A stretch of DNA of 64,000 bases from Podospora pseudocomata. Taxonomy: Eukaryota > Ascomycota > Sordariomycetes > Sordariales > Podosporaceae. Below, one piece after another: positions 43,801 to 56,595 of this stretch (position 1 is the first letter of the stretch; every line of letters starts with the position of its first letter). A program made the translations under genes and the position numbers. Under the pieces are notes generated by a model that ran no database searches, was not told the DNA's origin, and saw nothing but the letters and a program-made list of their open reading frames with translations. The stretch is taken from NCBI RefSeq assembly GCF_035222375.1, contig NW_026946363.1:1922001-1986000 (forward strand). Direction: 5' to 3'.

Positions 43801-46002
43801 CAACCTCCACCGCCGTTCCGTAGTCGACCAAGTCATCTCGACCGCTGTTCCCGAGTCGACGGATCCCGCCAAGGTTTCTCTTGCGGTTCAATGTTTCCTA
43901 AGCGCTGATCTTCCAGCTGAGCTCATTGAGCTGCTCGAGAAGATTGTCTTGGAGCCATCACCCTTCAGTGACAACCCGAACTTGCAGAATTTGCTCATGT
44001 TCACTGCTGCCAAGGCTGACAAGGCCCGCGTGATGGATTACATCCATCGTCTTGACAACTTCTCCGCGGATGAGATTTCTAATGTCTGCATTGAGGTTGG
44101 TCTGTTCGAGGAAGCTTTCGAGGTTTTCAAGAAGATCGACAATAAGGAGGCGGCTGTCAACGTACTCGTTGAGCATGTGGTTAGCATCGATCGTGCTCAG
44201 GCTTATGCCGAGGAGGTCGACATCCCTCAGGTTTGGAGCAGAGTCGCCAAGGCTCAGCTTGACGGTCTCCGTGTCAGCGACTCGATCGAGTCTTATATCA
44301 AGGCGGAGGACCCCAAGAACTACGAGGAAGTTATTGAGATCGCTGTGGCTGCTGGCAAGAATGAGGAGCTCATCAAGTACCTGCGCATGGCCCGCAAGAC
44401 CCTTCGCGAGTCTGCCATTGATACTGCTCTTGCCTTTTGCTATGCTCGCCTTGATCAACTTGCCGAGCTCGAGGACTTCCTGCGGGCTACTAATGTCGCC
44501 AACATTGAAGAATCCGGAGACAAGGCTTACGCCGAGGGCTTCTTCGAGGCGGCCAAGATCTTCTATACCAGCATTTCCAACTGGGCGAAGTTGGCTACCA
44601 CATTGGTACATCTTGAGGATTACCAAGCTGCTGTTGACTGCGCGCGCAAGGCCAACAACATCAAGGTCTGGAGAGAAGTCCATGAGGCTTGCGTTGGCAA
44701 GAAGGAGTTCCGTCTGGCCCAGATCTGCGGTCTCAACCTTATCGTTGATGCTGAGCAGCTTCAGGCTTTGGTTAAGCAGTATGAGCGTGAGGGCTACTTT
44801 GACGAGCTCATCAGTCTTCTTGAGCAAGGTCTTGGCTTGGAGCGTGCCCACATGGGTATGTTCACCGAGCTTGGCATTGCCCTTTCCAAGTACCACCCTG
44901 AGCGGTTGATGGAGCACCTCAAGCTCTTCTGGAGCAGAATGAACCTGCCCAAGATGATCCGTGCTTGCGAGGAGGCCAACCTCTGGCCTGAGCTGGTCTT
45001 CTGCTACTACCACTATGATGAATTCGACAACGCTGCTCTTGCGGTTATGGAGCGGCCGGAAAACTCCTGGGAGCACCAGCAGTTCAAGGAGATCACCGTC
45101 AAGGTTGCCAACCTTGAGATCTACTACAAGGCCATCAACTTTTACCTTGAGCAGCATCCTTCGCTCCTTACCGACCTTCTCCAGGTCCTCACTCCTCGCA
45201 TCGATGTCAACCGTGTTGTCCGCATGTTCCAGAAGTCCGACAACTTGCCTCTGATCAAGCCATTCTTGCTCAACGTTCAGTCGCAGAACAAGCGCACTGT
45301 TAACGATGCCATCAACGATCTTCTGATCGAGGAGGAGGACTACAAGACTCTCCGCGACTCTGTCGAGAACTACGACAACTATGACGCTGTCGAGCTCGCC
45401 GGCCGCCTCGAGAAGCACGATCTCGTCTTCTTCCGCCAAATTGCCGCTAACATCTACCGCAAGAATAAGCGCTGGGAGAAGTCGATCAACCTGTCCAAGC
45501 AGGACAAGTTGTGGAAGGATGCCATTGAGACTGCTGCCATCTCTGGCAAGACCGATGTTGTCGAGGAGCTTCTCCGTTATGTATGTTTCCCTTTTGATTC
45601 ATGCTTGTATTTTGATTGTAACATGTGCTAACAAACCCGCCTTAGTTTGTCGACATTGGCAACAGGGAGTGCTACGTCGGCATGCTTTATGCCTGCTACA
45701 ACCTCATCCGCCCCGATCTTATCCTGGAGCTCTCTTGGCGCAACGGCCTCCATGACTTCACTATGCCGTATATGATCAACCTCCTCTGCCAGCAAACCAA
45801 GGAGTTGGCCGCCCTCAAGGCTGACAACGAGGCACGCAAGGCCAAGGAGGCTGCCGAGAAGACCGAGGATGACAACACCCCCATCCTGGGCATGAACCGC
45901 CTCATGATCACCGCTGGTCCCGCTCAAGGCCGGGCCTCTCCCGCGTCTTTTGGCGGACAAACCAACGGATTTGCGCCCCAACCTACCGGTTTCGGATTCT
46001 AG
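40810..46002 (+). CDS. chc1: Clathrin heavy chain
   Basis: Exons 40810..40902, 40979..45580 and 45646..46002 encode 1683 aa, the usual length for this protein. Introns are 76 and 65 nt with GCTAAC branch sites. The N-terminal beta-propeller covers about residues 1-330 (MAAPNLPIKFQELLQLSSLG). After the linker come the seven clathrin heavy chain repeats with family blocks such as YDPEKVKNFLKEA-like sequence (VYNPEKVKNFLKEAKL) and RDPNLAYIAYSKGQND. The C-terminus is QPTGFGF after a coiled, alanine/lysine-rich trimerisation end. By family it forms triskelia that coat vesicles at the trans-Golgi and plasma membrane. The second intron falls between Tyr and Phe of the LLRYFVDIGNRECY block. Codon use indicates high expression. 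Confidence 0.98.
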
Positions 46003-47174
46003 AGGGTTACACCGGTGGTATTTGAGTGCCCTTGCGTTTACGATCCCTACACGGGACGTTGGTTTTACCCTTATCAGCAGCAGTATTCCATGATGCCAGG
46101 CGAACCGGTGTATGTGGAGGAGCTTGGTCGGGTTTCCAAAAGGTTTCTTCAATCGCACAAGCTTCTTTGTTAGGGGGGCCAGGAGGAGAGGGTATCTCAA
46201 AAGTAAAAGGATTTCTTTACTTTTTTCTAGGGCATGATGGATGGAATTAAAGGCTGGGGCATGCAGGAGGCTGTTTTTTGAAATGTTGCTACCATAAATG
46301 TTAGTGTATGATATATTTGCCCTTGGGGCTTTTTCAAGTTTTTTATTGGTGTTGCTTTTGCTTTTTTCCGTGGTGTCTTTCGAAATGATGATGTGATGTT
46401 GTGCATATATGGTTGAAAACATATTGCTATTTGGCCTAAGTTTCTTAATATGCCATTGAGCCTGTGTAAGTTCCTAAGAGAAAGTCTCTGCAAAGTCTAG
46501 AGAGAAGTTTCCAAGAAGTGTACAGAAAGTCGAGGAGAAGCTATGAGAAGCTTATAAGAAGTCCATAAGTCTATAAGAAGTCCATAAGTCTATAAGAAGT
46601 CCATAAGTCTGTCTATAAGAAGTCTATAAGAAGTTATAAGTAAGGGAGAATAAACCTATAGTATAAGTTTCAGTCGCCGGTACTATTACAAGAGTAAGAC
46701 TGGCCATCCCTAATAATGTTGGGCATGTCGCGATAAAACAGCGCAGTATCCCAAAGGCAAGGGCTTGGGGTTGGGCATCTGATATTATCTTCACTTGTGG
46801 ACCACCTTGAAGACGATAGGACAAGAATATCACACATTCACATAGACTCAAGCCATTATTGAACTGTTATTTAATTCCTACTTGTATGTGTGTGCGTGCT
46901 CGGATATAACCAGTTGTGCTTGACAGAGAAGAACAAGGGACCTATCCCGATACCTTTCCACGCCTGCTGCTCCAGAATCATGGGAACCCCTCCGTTACGA
47001 GAAAAAGAAAAAAAAGGATAATCCCAGATATCCACGGCTCCCTTAGCTTCACCATAGCTCCCCCTCACACGAATTGCTCGGCTCGTTTGAGCGAGCGGGC
47101 GTGTCTTGAGGTGTGAGCAACGAAGCAGAGGGATTAACTCGGTTTCTAGTGTGCTGCTAAACGAATCACGTCGC
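46003..47174. other. Convergent intergenic region between chc1 and pyc, with a minisatellite
   Basis: The first 450 nt are T-rich chc1 3' sequence. The repeat block at about 46470-46640 lies near the centre of the gap. No coding sequence is supported. Confidence 0.6.
46553..46640. repeat. 19-bp minisatellite (TATAAGAAGTCCATAAGTC units)
   Basis: Three perfect 19-bp copies run from 46553 to 46609. After a TGTC insertion come two shortened units (TATAAGAAGTC, TATAAGAAGT). Upstream, from about 46470, related AGAAGT/GAAAGTC pieces suggest an older, decayed extension of the array. Confidence 0.85.
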
Positions 47175-50100
47175 TCATTTCTTGTCGCCCTTGGTGATGC
47201 GGCACACCAGGTCGGAGCCGTCGACTGAGTCGCCTTCTCTCACTTGCAGAGAGGAGACTACACCATTGTGGGGAGCGGAGATAACCATTTCCTAGAAAGA
47301 TTAGTTAGCAAGTTGAGTTCAAGTGCGGAAATTCAGAGGGTAAATCCTACCATCTTCATGGCGCTCAGGACAGCAAGGGGATCGCCCTTCTTGACCTCAG
47401 AGCCCTCGTGGACGCGGAGCTCAACGAGCACACCGGCCATGGGGGCACCGACCTGGCTCGAATCGCCAGGGTCGGCCTTGGGTCGGCTCACGTTCTCCAC
47501 CGACGCCTGCTTGTCGTCGACAGTGACTTGGCGAACCTCGCCGTTCATTTCGTAGAACACCTCGCGCTGGCCAGTGTTCTCGGAGAGCGGGCCGACGGCC
47601 AGCAACTTGAGGATCAACACCTTACCCTTCTCGAGCTCAACGTGGAACTCCTCGCCAATCTCAGGCTTGCTGAGGAAGTACTTGGTGGGCAAGACGCTGA
47701 GGTCTCCGTACTTAGCGATGAAGGCCTTGTAGTCGGCGAACACCTTGGGGTACATGATGTGACTGGCCACGTCGCACTCGGTAACGCTGCCGTACTTGCG
47801 CGACAGCTCCTTCCTGACCTTGGCAAAGTCGATGGGCTCGAGGAAGAGACCAGGGCGCTTGTCGAGCTTGCGGCGACCACGGAGAGCCTTGGTGCGGAAT
47901 GGCTCGGGGAAACCACCGTACGGCTGGCCCATCATACCCTCGAGGAACTCGAGAACGGAGCCAGGGAAGTCGAGCTCGCCAGCACGCTCAATGACATCCT
48001 TGGGGCTGAGCTTGTTGGACACCATGAACTGGGCCAAGTCACCAACAACCTTGGAGGTAGGAGTGACCTTGACGATGTCGCCGAGGAGCTCGTTGGCTTG
48101 CTCGTAAGCCTTCTTGGTCTCCAACCACTGGGAGCCAAGACCAAGCTGAGAGGCCTGGAACATCATGTTGGTGAGCTGACCGCCAGGAATCTCGTGCTCG
48201 TACACCTCAGGATCGGGACCCGCAAGATGAGCCTCGAAGGGCGAGTAGAGGAGGCGAAGCTGAGACCAGTAGGTATCAAGCGCACGAACGTGAGCAGGGT
48301 TGAGACCGGGCTGCTTATCGGTACCATCAAGCGACGCAATGATGGCGTTGATGCTGGGCTGCGAGGTCATACCAGACAAGCTGTCAGTGGCAGCGTCAAC
48401 AGCATCGGCGCCGGCCATGGCGCAGGCAACCATGGAAGCCACACCAGTACCCGCGGAGTCGTGGGTGTGGACGTGGATGGGGAGGTCAGGGTACTTCTTG
48501 CGGATAGTACCGATGAGGATGGTGGCAGCATGGGGCTTGAGAACACCGGCCATGTCCTTGATGCCAAGAACATCAATGTCGAGAGCAACAAGCTTGTCAA
48601 CAAGGTCAATGTAGTAATCCAGGGAGTACTTCTTCTTGGGGTTGAGCATGTCACCGCTGTAGCAGACGGTACCCTCGCAGACACCACCAGCCTTTTGCAC
48701 GGCCTTGATACCAACCTCGAGCTGGTTGATGTCGTTGAGAGCATCGAAGACACGGAAGATGTCGACACCGTTGTCCTTGGCCTGCTTGACGAAGTGGTCG
48801 ATGGCATTGTCAGGGAGCGAGGCATAAGCAACGCCGTTGGCGCCACGGAGCAACATCTGGAAGGGGATGTTGGGGATCAACTTGCGCATCTTGCGGAGGC
48901 GGTCCCAAGGGTCCTCGTACAAGAAGCGGAAGGCGACATCGAAGGTGGCGCCACCCCAGCATTCCAGAGCGTACAAGTTGGAGAGCGCATGGCTGGTCTC
49001 CTTGGCAATGTTGAGGAGGTCGACTGTGCGGACACGGGTCGCCAGGAGAGACTGATGGGCATCACGCCAGGTGGTATCCATGAGCAAGCAGCCCTTGTAG
49101 TTGCGAACAGCCTTGGCGAAAGCCTTGGGGCCTTGTTCGACGATGATGTTGCGCCAGCCCTTTTGCGAAGGCGAAGACACATCGAGCTTCTTGCCAGCAT
49201 CGTCCAAGAGCTCGGGGATGATGATGTCGCCCTTGAACTTGGGCTCACCGATTTGACCCTTGATGCTGCTACCGTTGACGGCGAGGTCACCAAGATAGGC
49301 CAGAAGCTTCTGGGCGCGGTTCTGACTGCCAACGAGGTCAAACAGGGACGGGGTATCATCAATAAAGGTCGTCCAGCAGTTGCCATCAATAAATGTTGGG
49401 TGGGTCAGGAGAGAGGCCAGGAAGGGGATGTTGGTCTTGACGCCGCGAATGCGGAACTCGATAAGAGCGCGAAGAACCTTGCGGCGGGCAATTTCGTACG
49501 TTGAGCCGTGGCATGACACCTTGACAAGCATGCTGTCGTAGTAGGGGGTGATGACGGCGCCAGCAAAGCCGTTGCCACCATCGAGACGCACACCGTTACC
49601 GCCAGCGGAGCGGTACACCTCGATCTTGCCCGTGTCGGGCTGGAAGTTCTTGGCCGGATCCTCGGTCGTGATACGACACTGGATGGCGAAGCCGCGAGTA
49701 GAGATGCGGTCCTGGGTAAGGCCGAGCTGCTCCAGGGTAGCGCCAGCGGCGATCTGGATCTGAGCGGCAACGATATCGATGCCCGTGATTTCCTCAGTGA
49801 TGGTATGTTCGACCTGGATACGGGGGTTGATCTCGATAAAGTAGTAGCGGTTCTGCTGGTCAACCAGGAACTCGGCGGTACCAGCGTTGCGGTAGTTGAC
49901 AGACTTGGCGAGTCTGACAGCATCGTTCAGGATAGCATCGCGAACGCTGGCGGGAAGATCCTTGGCCGGAGCGATTTCGACGACCTTTTGGTGTCTGCGC
50001 TGCACGGAGCAGTCACGCTCGTACAAGTGGACAATGTTGCCATGGTTGTCACCGAGGAGCTGAACCTCAATGTGCTTGGGCTTGTCGAGGAAACGCTCAA

Positions 50101-51419
50101 CGAAGACGGTGCCGTTCCCGAAGGCGCTCTTGGCCTCGGAGGTGGCTCTCTCGAAGGACTCCTTGAGGGAAGCCTCCTCACGCACAACACGCATACCACG
50201 ACCACCACCGCCATAAGCAGCCTTGATGATGATGGGGAAGCCATACTTGTCCGTGAAAGCCTTGACTTCCTCAAACTTCTCGACGGCGCCCTCGGTGCCT
50301 GGGACGACTGGTACGTTCGCAGCAATGGCAATCTTTCTGGCCGAGACCTTGTCGCCAAGGGCATCGATGACGTCGGGAGAGGGACCGATGAACTGAGAAA
50401 GGGGCGGGTATCAGCGGACAAAAATTCCCTCCTCAGATGGTTGAGTGGATACCTACGATAAGACCGGCAGCCTCAACCTTGCGAGCGAACTCGGCATTTT
50501 CAGACAAGAAACCATAACCTATGATAACGGTAAGCCTGAATGTCACTCATGAAATCTCTCTGGAGGACCTACCAGGGTGAATCATCTGAGCACCGTGCTC
50601 AACGGCGATCTTGACGATTTCATCGCTGGCAAGGTAGGCGCCAACAGGTGTGTACTGTCCACGCTTGCCAATGACATAAGCCTCATCGGCCTCTGTGGTG
50701 TATTTATTAGTCTGTGTTGACAGATGCAAAAAACAGCAAGCAGGGTTAGCCTAGGACTGTCAAGAGGCACATACTCTGTCTGTGCATAGAAAGGCGATCC
50801 TCATAACTGTAGAAAATCAGCAGCTGTTCATATCATCTGAGAGTGGTGTCTTCTGGAAGTCTTACCTGAAGATGGCAATAGTGTGAAGTGAAAGTTCGTG
50901 GGCCTAGAGCAAGCATTGTCAGAACCGGCTTCTTCGACCCTGGAGAAAAGGGTGGCGTGACCTACCGTTCTAAAGATCTGTAAAGCGCAAGATAATCAGT
51001 GAGCAAGCTTGTCATTCCAATTCGAACTCCTCATCGTGGTCCTGAAAAGAAAGGGCGGTTTCTGGGCTCGGACATGGATCATTACATACACGAATAGCTA
51101 TCACATGTCAGCATGGAATTCATGTGTCACGTCACGATGGCCGGCCGTCCTCCGGAGGACCGTCAGTGGGAGAGCATCACTTACGAATTTCACCTCTGTT
51201 GGCAACTGTAGTTGACATAATAGACGTTAGCTTTTCCCAATGCAAGGAGGACATGGTCTGAGGGGCTTGCTGCAGCTCCTCAAGCTAAAACTAACCCAAG
51301 ATCTTGTTCAACTGCATAATAGTAGAGTTGGCACGGATGCGATGCACCGTCTGGGCCTCCTTAGGGACATCCCCCTCCTCGAAGACATCCTCATACTTCT
51401 TGTCGTTGTCGGCGGCCAT
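47175..51419 (-). CDS. pyc: Pyruvate carboxylase, ten exons
   Basis: Exons complement(47175..47291, 47351..50392, 50457..50518, 50573..50692, 50775..50806, 50866..50903, 50966..50977, 51090..51097, 51185..51205, 51296..51419) total 1191 codons plus stop, in phase throughout. The biotin carboxylase domain (KILVANRGEIPIRIFRTAHE, YGGGGRGMRVV ATP-grasp loop, EINPRIQVEHT) comes first. The carboxyltransferase domain follows (DTTWRDAHQSLLATRVRT, GVDIFRVFDALND), and the biotin carrier domain has AMKM with biotinyl Lys1152. The last intron lies directly after AMKM. There is no mitochondrial presequence (MAADNDKKYEDVFEEG), so a cytosolic location is likely, as in other filamentous ascomycetes. It converts pyruvate and bicarbonate to oxaloacetate using ATP. 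Confidence 0.97.
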
Positions 51420-54400
51420 GGTGAATCGATTGGCGTGCAAGGACGACGGTCAATTGCAGAAGGAAAGGGGGAAAAGGGGGGGGGGGGGAGGAAGAAGTAG
51501 GAGAAAAGAGGATTCAGAGCCAGCAGGGAGGGATGCCCGCGCCGCTGCAAGGCCGGGTATGACGCCGACAGCGGGGTAGATGTGATGGTGGGGTAGGTGT
51601 GTGGGCAGCCCCGCGGCCAGGTAGGGGTCAAGGGTGCTAGAGATGCTTGGGTGGGCTAGAAGCTCTGAAGCTCCGGTTAAACCTTAGCTTGATTTGACGA
51701 CGACACAAGCTGTGTTTTACCGCTGTCACGCTTTCCCAAAGAGGCAAGGCAAGACAAAGGTCGAGATGGAGATAAGGATTCTTCGGCGTACGCAGAACTG
51801 TACAGCCTGAGGTGACGTTGTAGGGAGCGAGGATGGGAGTGATAACGTCGACACAAAGGAGAAGGACGTGGAAAAGAGGGGAATTTAAAATCAGAATGGG
51901 ATGATTGTTGAGCTATGTTGTGGCAACTGCAGGCCAACTGGTTGTGCCAGGGGGAAGCGACGATTTTGGATATGAGGGGATTTCTGTCTTGCCAGGAACA
52001 GCCCAGAAATGCTGAATGGAGCGAAACAGCCTCACCTCGGTCCTTACGGCTCTCTCCCTGTGACCGGCCAACAAGTCTTCTCAACTGTGCTTTGCCAAGA
52101 GAGGTTTAAGGCGGTGATTCACACATCAGACTGAGAGGGTGACGGCTCAACAATTTGATCAAGTCGAGGCCGAGTGATCCGCGTGGGTGAGGAGGAGGAG
52201 GAGGAGGGTGACTCTTCTTCTCTCGTGCGCTTTCCGCCGGCTCTGGTCCACTCAGCTGTTACTTGACGTTGGCTGACGAGGTATATAATATTCTGACAAG
52301 CCGCAGGTTGGCAACTGATTGATGGTGCTGGTTGCTTGTGTGCATACGTGGGAGGCGTTCGCCGTTCATCAGCTTGGCCCAAACGGGTTGGGAAGCTGTC
52401 GGTCCCATGGTTCTGCCGCCTGTTATCGAGCAATCATTGATCAATCAGTAGTGTATGCAGGAAGCACAAAACCCGATCTCCAATGGCTTTTCCGTCATCT
52501 TGGCACTGGGTCTTGGAGGGTGATGGGAATGTTTGTTGAACGTTGCGTTCGCGGAGCTTGCAGCCTTGTGTGACAAGCATCTTGAGATCAGAGTTGGCCA
52601 ATCAGATGTCTGCCATGAAGAAGACCTTGCCGAGTTTGTCGCTGGTGCAGGGGTGAGGGGAACGTCCCTTTCTGCAGCCATCACTGGAAAAAAAAAAATA
52701 TCCCACTTTGCGAAGAGACTCCGAGATGCTAAAACAGTGGTAGGGTGGGGTTGCTGCCACCACCGCTCAGAGCTGACATGGCCGCCGTGGGGAATCTTGA
52801 CGACTGGTTACCATGACCAGATATGGCGGCTAGACACACAGTACTCCGCCCTAACATTGTCGGGGTTGTAGCGGGATGAAGACTCTCAGCAGGGTTAGCC
52901 GTGTCCTCCAGCGAGCTTAACCGATGTATACACTGACACTAAGAGACATTGTTCTTGAAACCGATTGCCTCACAGAATTCACCTGACGCATGTTGTGAGA
53001 CAACCCTCTGCCTCCCACCTGGGAAGATGGGGGTGCATTTGTTTGACCAACCAAAAGATACTTGATCTAATAAGTATTTTTGTTAATGACCAGAACCCCC
53101 AACTGAACTCCCGCCCAGGCTTAGCTTGAATGGGTTTTTTCTAATCGCCGCAAAAGCCGTTAATAAACCAACCTAGGTAACTAACTTCAACACACCATCC
53201 AAAAAGAGCCGGCACAGCACCTTGATATTCCTCCGTAGCCGAAGGCCGGGAAGAGAATCAAGTTGATCATGTGCTCATCTCATCCCAGACCGTCCTCCGA
53301 CTTTGACAGCAGATGGCTTCTAACCGGCTACTTCCACCCCCGGTTTTCGTCGAGCCGAGGGTAAAGCTCTATCAGTCTGCAAAAAGAGGATCCTGCCGAA
53401 CTTCAACTACTTGACGTGCCCGAGATGTCGGGACTTGACACACTAGCTAGCAGCGGGACCCCAGGATTGACACCGTACCTTTTCTTGTTTTGCGGAGACT
53501 TGTCAGATGAAAGACCCGGAGACAATTGTGCTTCAAAAGGTACCTAGGCAGATTGCCCACCCCCGCCCCGTTCATGAGTACCGTGAACCGAACCGTTCCC
53601 GGGGTCTAGGCACCAATTTTCTGGGGAAGCTGGCGTTTTCCCTGCATCATCCATGAAGGTCACCCGATGGAAAAGATGAGTGAGGTAGCGTTGTAAACAC
53701 CCTGGTGAACTTGGAAAACAGAAGCATAATGGCGGTGGGTGGCGCTTGCCTCAGCAAGAGAGCCCCCGGGGACTCCGAAGGCCACATTGTACCACTTACA
53801 AGATCTCTCATACTTATTCAAGAGCCGACTGATGCCAAGATTGATTCTGTGTTTCTCAATATCGACACATATCACGGGCAGCTGTCGTGTCGGCTGATCA
53901 TCAACGTTGTTGTATCCCAGTTTCATCATTACTCTTACTCTGCGTCATGGCCATCTACTCGTTTGAGCTGGTCACGAGATCAAGATTTCTGAACCATTGA
54001 ATGGGATTTAAACCCTTCTCGACTCGCAGAGGAATGACAAGCTTCCACAGGAACCTTGGCCGTTTGTCACAGTTATGGAGTCCTCCCTGTGTCGGTTAAG
54101 CTCTGCGGAAGCATATCAAAGGTACGTGCTGTGAGGTTACTGAGTCGCTCTGTGGACTTCACAGTCCCAATAAATGCCTTTGATTGTTTTGCAAGATATA
54201 TTGTACCGACTTCATCTACAAAAATATTCCACGCTTCCCCTAGTTGGTGTAGCTCAATGTTCAAGGCTACGACGGTACACCGCATGAGGGTCCATCGTCT
54301 TACGGGAACGCATGATGCGTCAGGTGAGCAACTCACGGTTGCATAATGAGGAGAACAAATAAGAAAAAAGAAAGGAAAGAGACAACCACCAGCTCTTTTA

Positions 54401-55875
54401 CCCCTCCTTTTTCCAACATCTCGAACCTCAACCTCATACCCCCACGGTCGATCTGCCAGGGTGTGTTTTTGACCTTTCTGCAACAAATCTCCTGCCAAGG
54501 AAAATGCAACCGCCGGCGCCGGAGTTGCAAGATGCGGCCCTGCGTGGCCGGGTCATCTTGGCATCTCGATCTTGACCTCTCTCCACCAAACATCCAACAA
54601 CACGCCGTGGTTGCCGAATACTTTGTCTCGGCCGAATTCTGTCTTTTGGCACCACCACATGAAAAAAAAAAAATAGTTCGTCCGTAGGCTAAGTCAACTC
54701 GGCTGCCAAGGAGGGTTGTGAACTGCATGTGTTCGAGAAGGAAACCTGGCCAAGAGTCCGGTGGAACAGCTTTGCCTATCTTGCGTCTTCGTATGCAACG
54801 CAGATTCCATCTTGAACGAATCTCAACAGCTCAGCCGGATCTTTGACTGGCAACACAACAGTCAAGAGGGTGTACTGGCTATCCGAAAGACACAAACAGC
54901 ACATCCGAGACTCCCATAACGCCATCTTCAATCCTCGTAGATAGGTAACCAACGCATCAAGCTTTTCGTCTTGAGGAGTGCATCCCACCTCCCTCAACAC
55001 CACAGGCAAGCATGCCGTGGCCCCTGGTAAGAATGCAGCAGGGGAATGGACACCATCAATCTATCAACACCAACCCAGTAACCAACCTCACGGTAAAGTA
55101 ACACCACAGATGAAGCGGGGTAGTAGCAGATTTAAAACCCGCAACCGCCTCACTCTTCCCCAGATAGACCTTCGCTCGTGGTAATTATGCCCGAGATGAA
55201 ATGGGACCGCATGTAGTATGATTGCCTTGCAACTGGAGGTGTACACGCACCAACGCTGTGGCATGCTTGCGGAACCTCTTCCGAGGAGAGGCAAGTCTGA
55301 AGGTGTCATCTCATCCTTCTCCCGATGTCAATAGTGAGCAACTGTCGGAGCTCCCGCGTAACCCCGAGTCGTAGGCACCAACCCCCAACATAAGGTATAA
55401 CCAACTGCTTTCCAAACCCCCTGATATACGATCAGGGACTCTTATCCCCGTGTGGTTCCCATACGGCCCCCACCCTTGGTGCTATGTAAGACCAGCTTGC
55501 CCAAACCACTGCGAAATCAACCATAGCACCTCAGCCTTGGACATCAACCCAGTAAAGAATCCCATTCTCGTCTATAAGACCACAGGTCAACACAGCTAAA
55601 TAGTACAACAGCAACCAAACCACATACACAAGCCCATTCTTACATCACCACCCCCTACACCCCTCCCACCTCCCTCAACAGCACCACAAAAGCAAATGAA
55701 AAAAGACCAAATTCATATCATTCATACACCCTCAGTTTCTTGCTTTTCATTTCCCTGTTCCCATCCCCCCATAGGTACCCCCCTATGTTCTGCATGTTGT
55801 TTCGTCCATCCCCTATTCCCATTCTCAACCCTCCTTCCCATTACACCCCCCATTCAACCTCTCAAGCCAGGTGGT
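51420..55875. other. Gene-poor region upstream of pyc
   Basis: The first kilobase is the presumed pyc promoter, with a G-run at 51477-51489. From 52300 to 55650 I see no convincing gene apart from a weak minus-strand candidate at 54776-55009. C-rich sequence near 55640-55860 is the 3' flank of mpc1. Confidence 0.5.
54776..55009 (-). other. Weak candidate coding fragment
   Basis: A frame of about 77 codons reads like protein (EVGCTPQDEKLDALVTYLRG, then CLCLSDSQYTLLTVVLPVKD) with a balanced composition. It has no in-frame ATG; a splice acceptor (TTACCAG) lies upstream at about 55030, so it could be a terminal exon. No family is recognised and chance is quite possible. Confidence 0.2.
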
Positions 55876-56595
55876 TTACCGGGCAGCAGGCGTAGCAGCA
55901 GCAGCCTCAACCGGCTTCCCCTCCAGCGCCCCCTTCTTCAAAGCCTCCTCCTTTCCCCCCCACTTGTGCCACTGCAAATACCTATACCCCTGCGTCAACT
56001 GCGCAGCCTCATTGACAGCATGGCACGCAAACAAGAGGTAATTTGCGGGGGTGACAGCGAGGGAGAAGCGCATAAACGTCGCGGAATAAACGCAGAGAGC
56101 GCCCGTCATGGGGCCCGAGATCCTGTTGCACCACCACCATTGTCAGCTTTTGTTTCTGTTCACACCACGACAAGGAAGGGGGTAACTTACAGTTCAGGGC
56201 TCTTCTGCGTATCCATCACCGCAGCAAGGGGGATGCCAAAGTTGGAGACGGGGCCCCAGAAGTCTATTCCATCATGAATGTTAGCAACGTGGTCGCGTGC
56301 CTGTTGTCCCTCAATCTCTCTCTCTCTCTCTCTCCTGATCCAACGCTCCCAACAACCCTCAACACCTCCCCCCAGCTCCCAAATCTCCTAATCCCCCCTT
56401 CCAACCCTCCTCCCTTCAACACCTGGCCTTCCCTCCCTTCCCGGCCGGAATCGGCCCTCCCTCACCAACAAACCCTCCCAACTCCCGGCCGAGATCCCAA
56501 AAACTAAAACCAAAGAACTTACGCGTAGAGCAAACATAATCCAGCACCGGGTGAGCCCGAATCTTAGCATTGATCGCCTTGACAAAAGCAGCCAT
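55876..56595 (-). CDS. mpc1: Mitochondrial pyruvate carrier subunit Mpc1
   Basis: Exons complement(55876..56122, 56191..56263, 56523..56595) give 130 aa. Introns are 68 nt and an unusually long 259 nt. The joined protein [20 protein letters not shown]...[18 protein letters not shown], then [22 protein letters not shown] and [21 protein letters not shown], has all the hallmark blocks of MPC1. By family it pairs with Mpc2 or Mpc3 in the inner membrane and imports pyruvate. The C-terminus is extended by a short Ala/Glu-rich tail. The longer intron contains a TC microsatellite (about 56312-56333) and a C-rich stretch. Confidence 0.95.

Noticed and set aside
41699-43891. 730-codon minus-strand open frame, and a similar one at 43958-45439
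   Set aside because: Antisense to clathrin heavy chain; same codon-bias effect.
47408-49504. 698-codon + strand open frame
   Set aside because: Antisense to pyruvate carboxylase; same codon-bias effect.
51308-51631. Pro/Ser-rich minus-strand frame overlapping the pyc start
   Set aside because: It runs through the first pyc coding exon in another frame and through a C/G homopolymer; judged a shadow.
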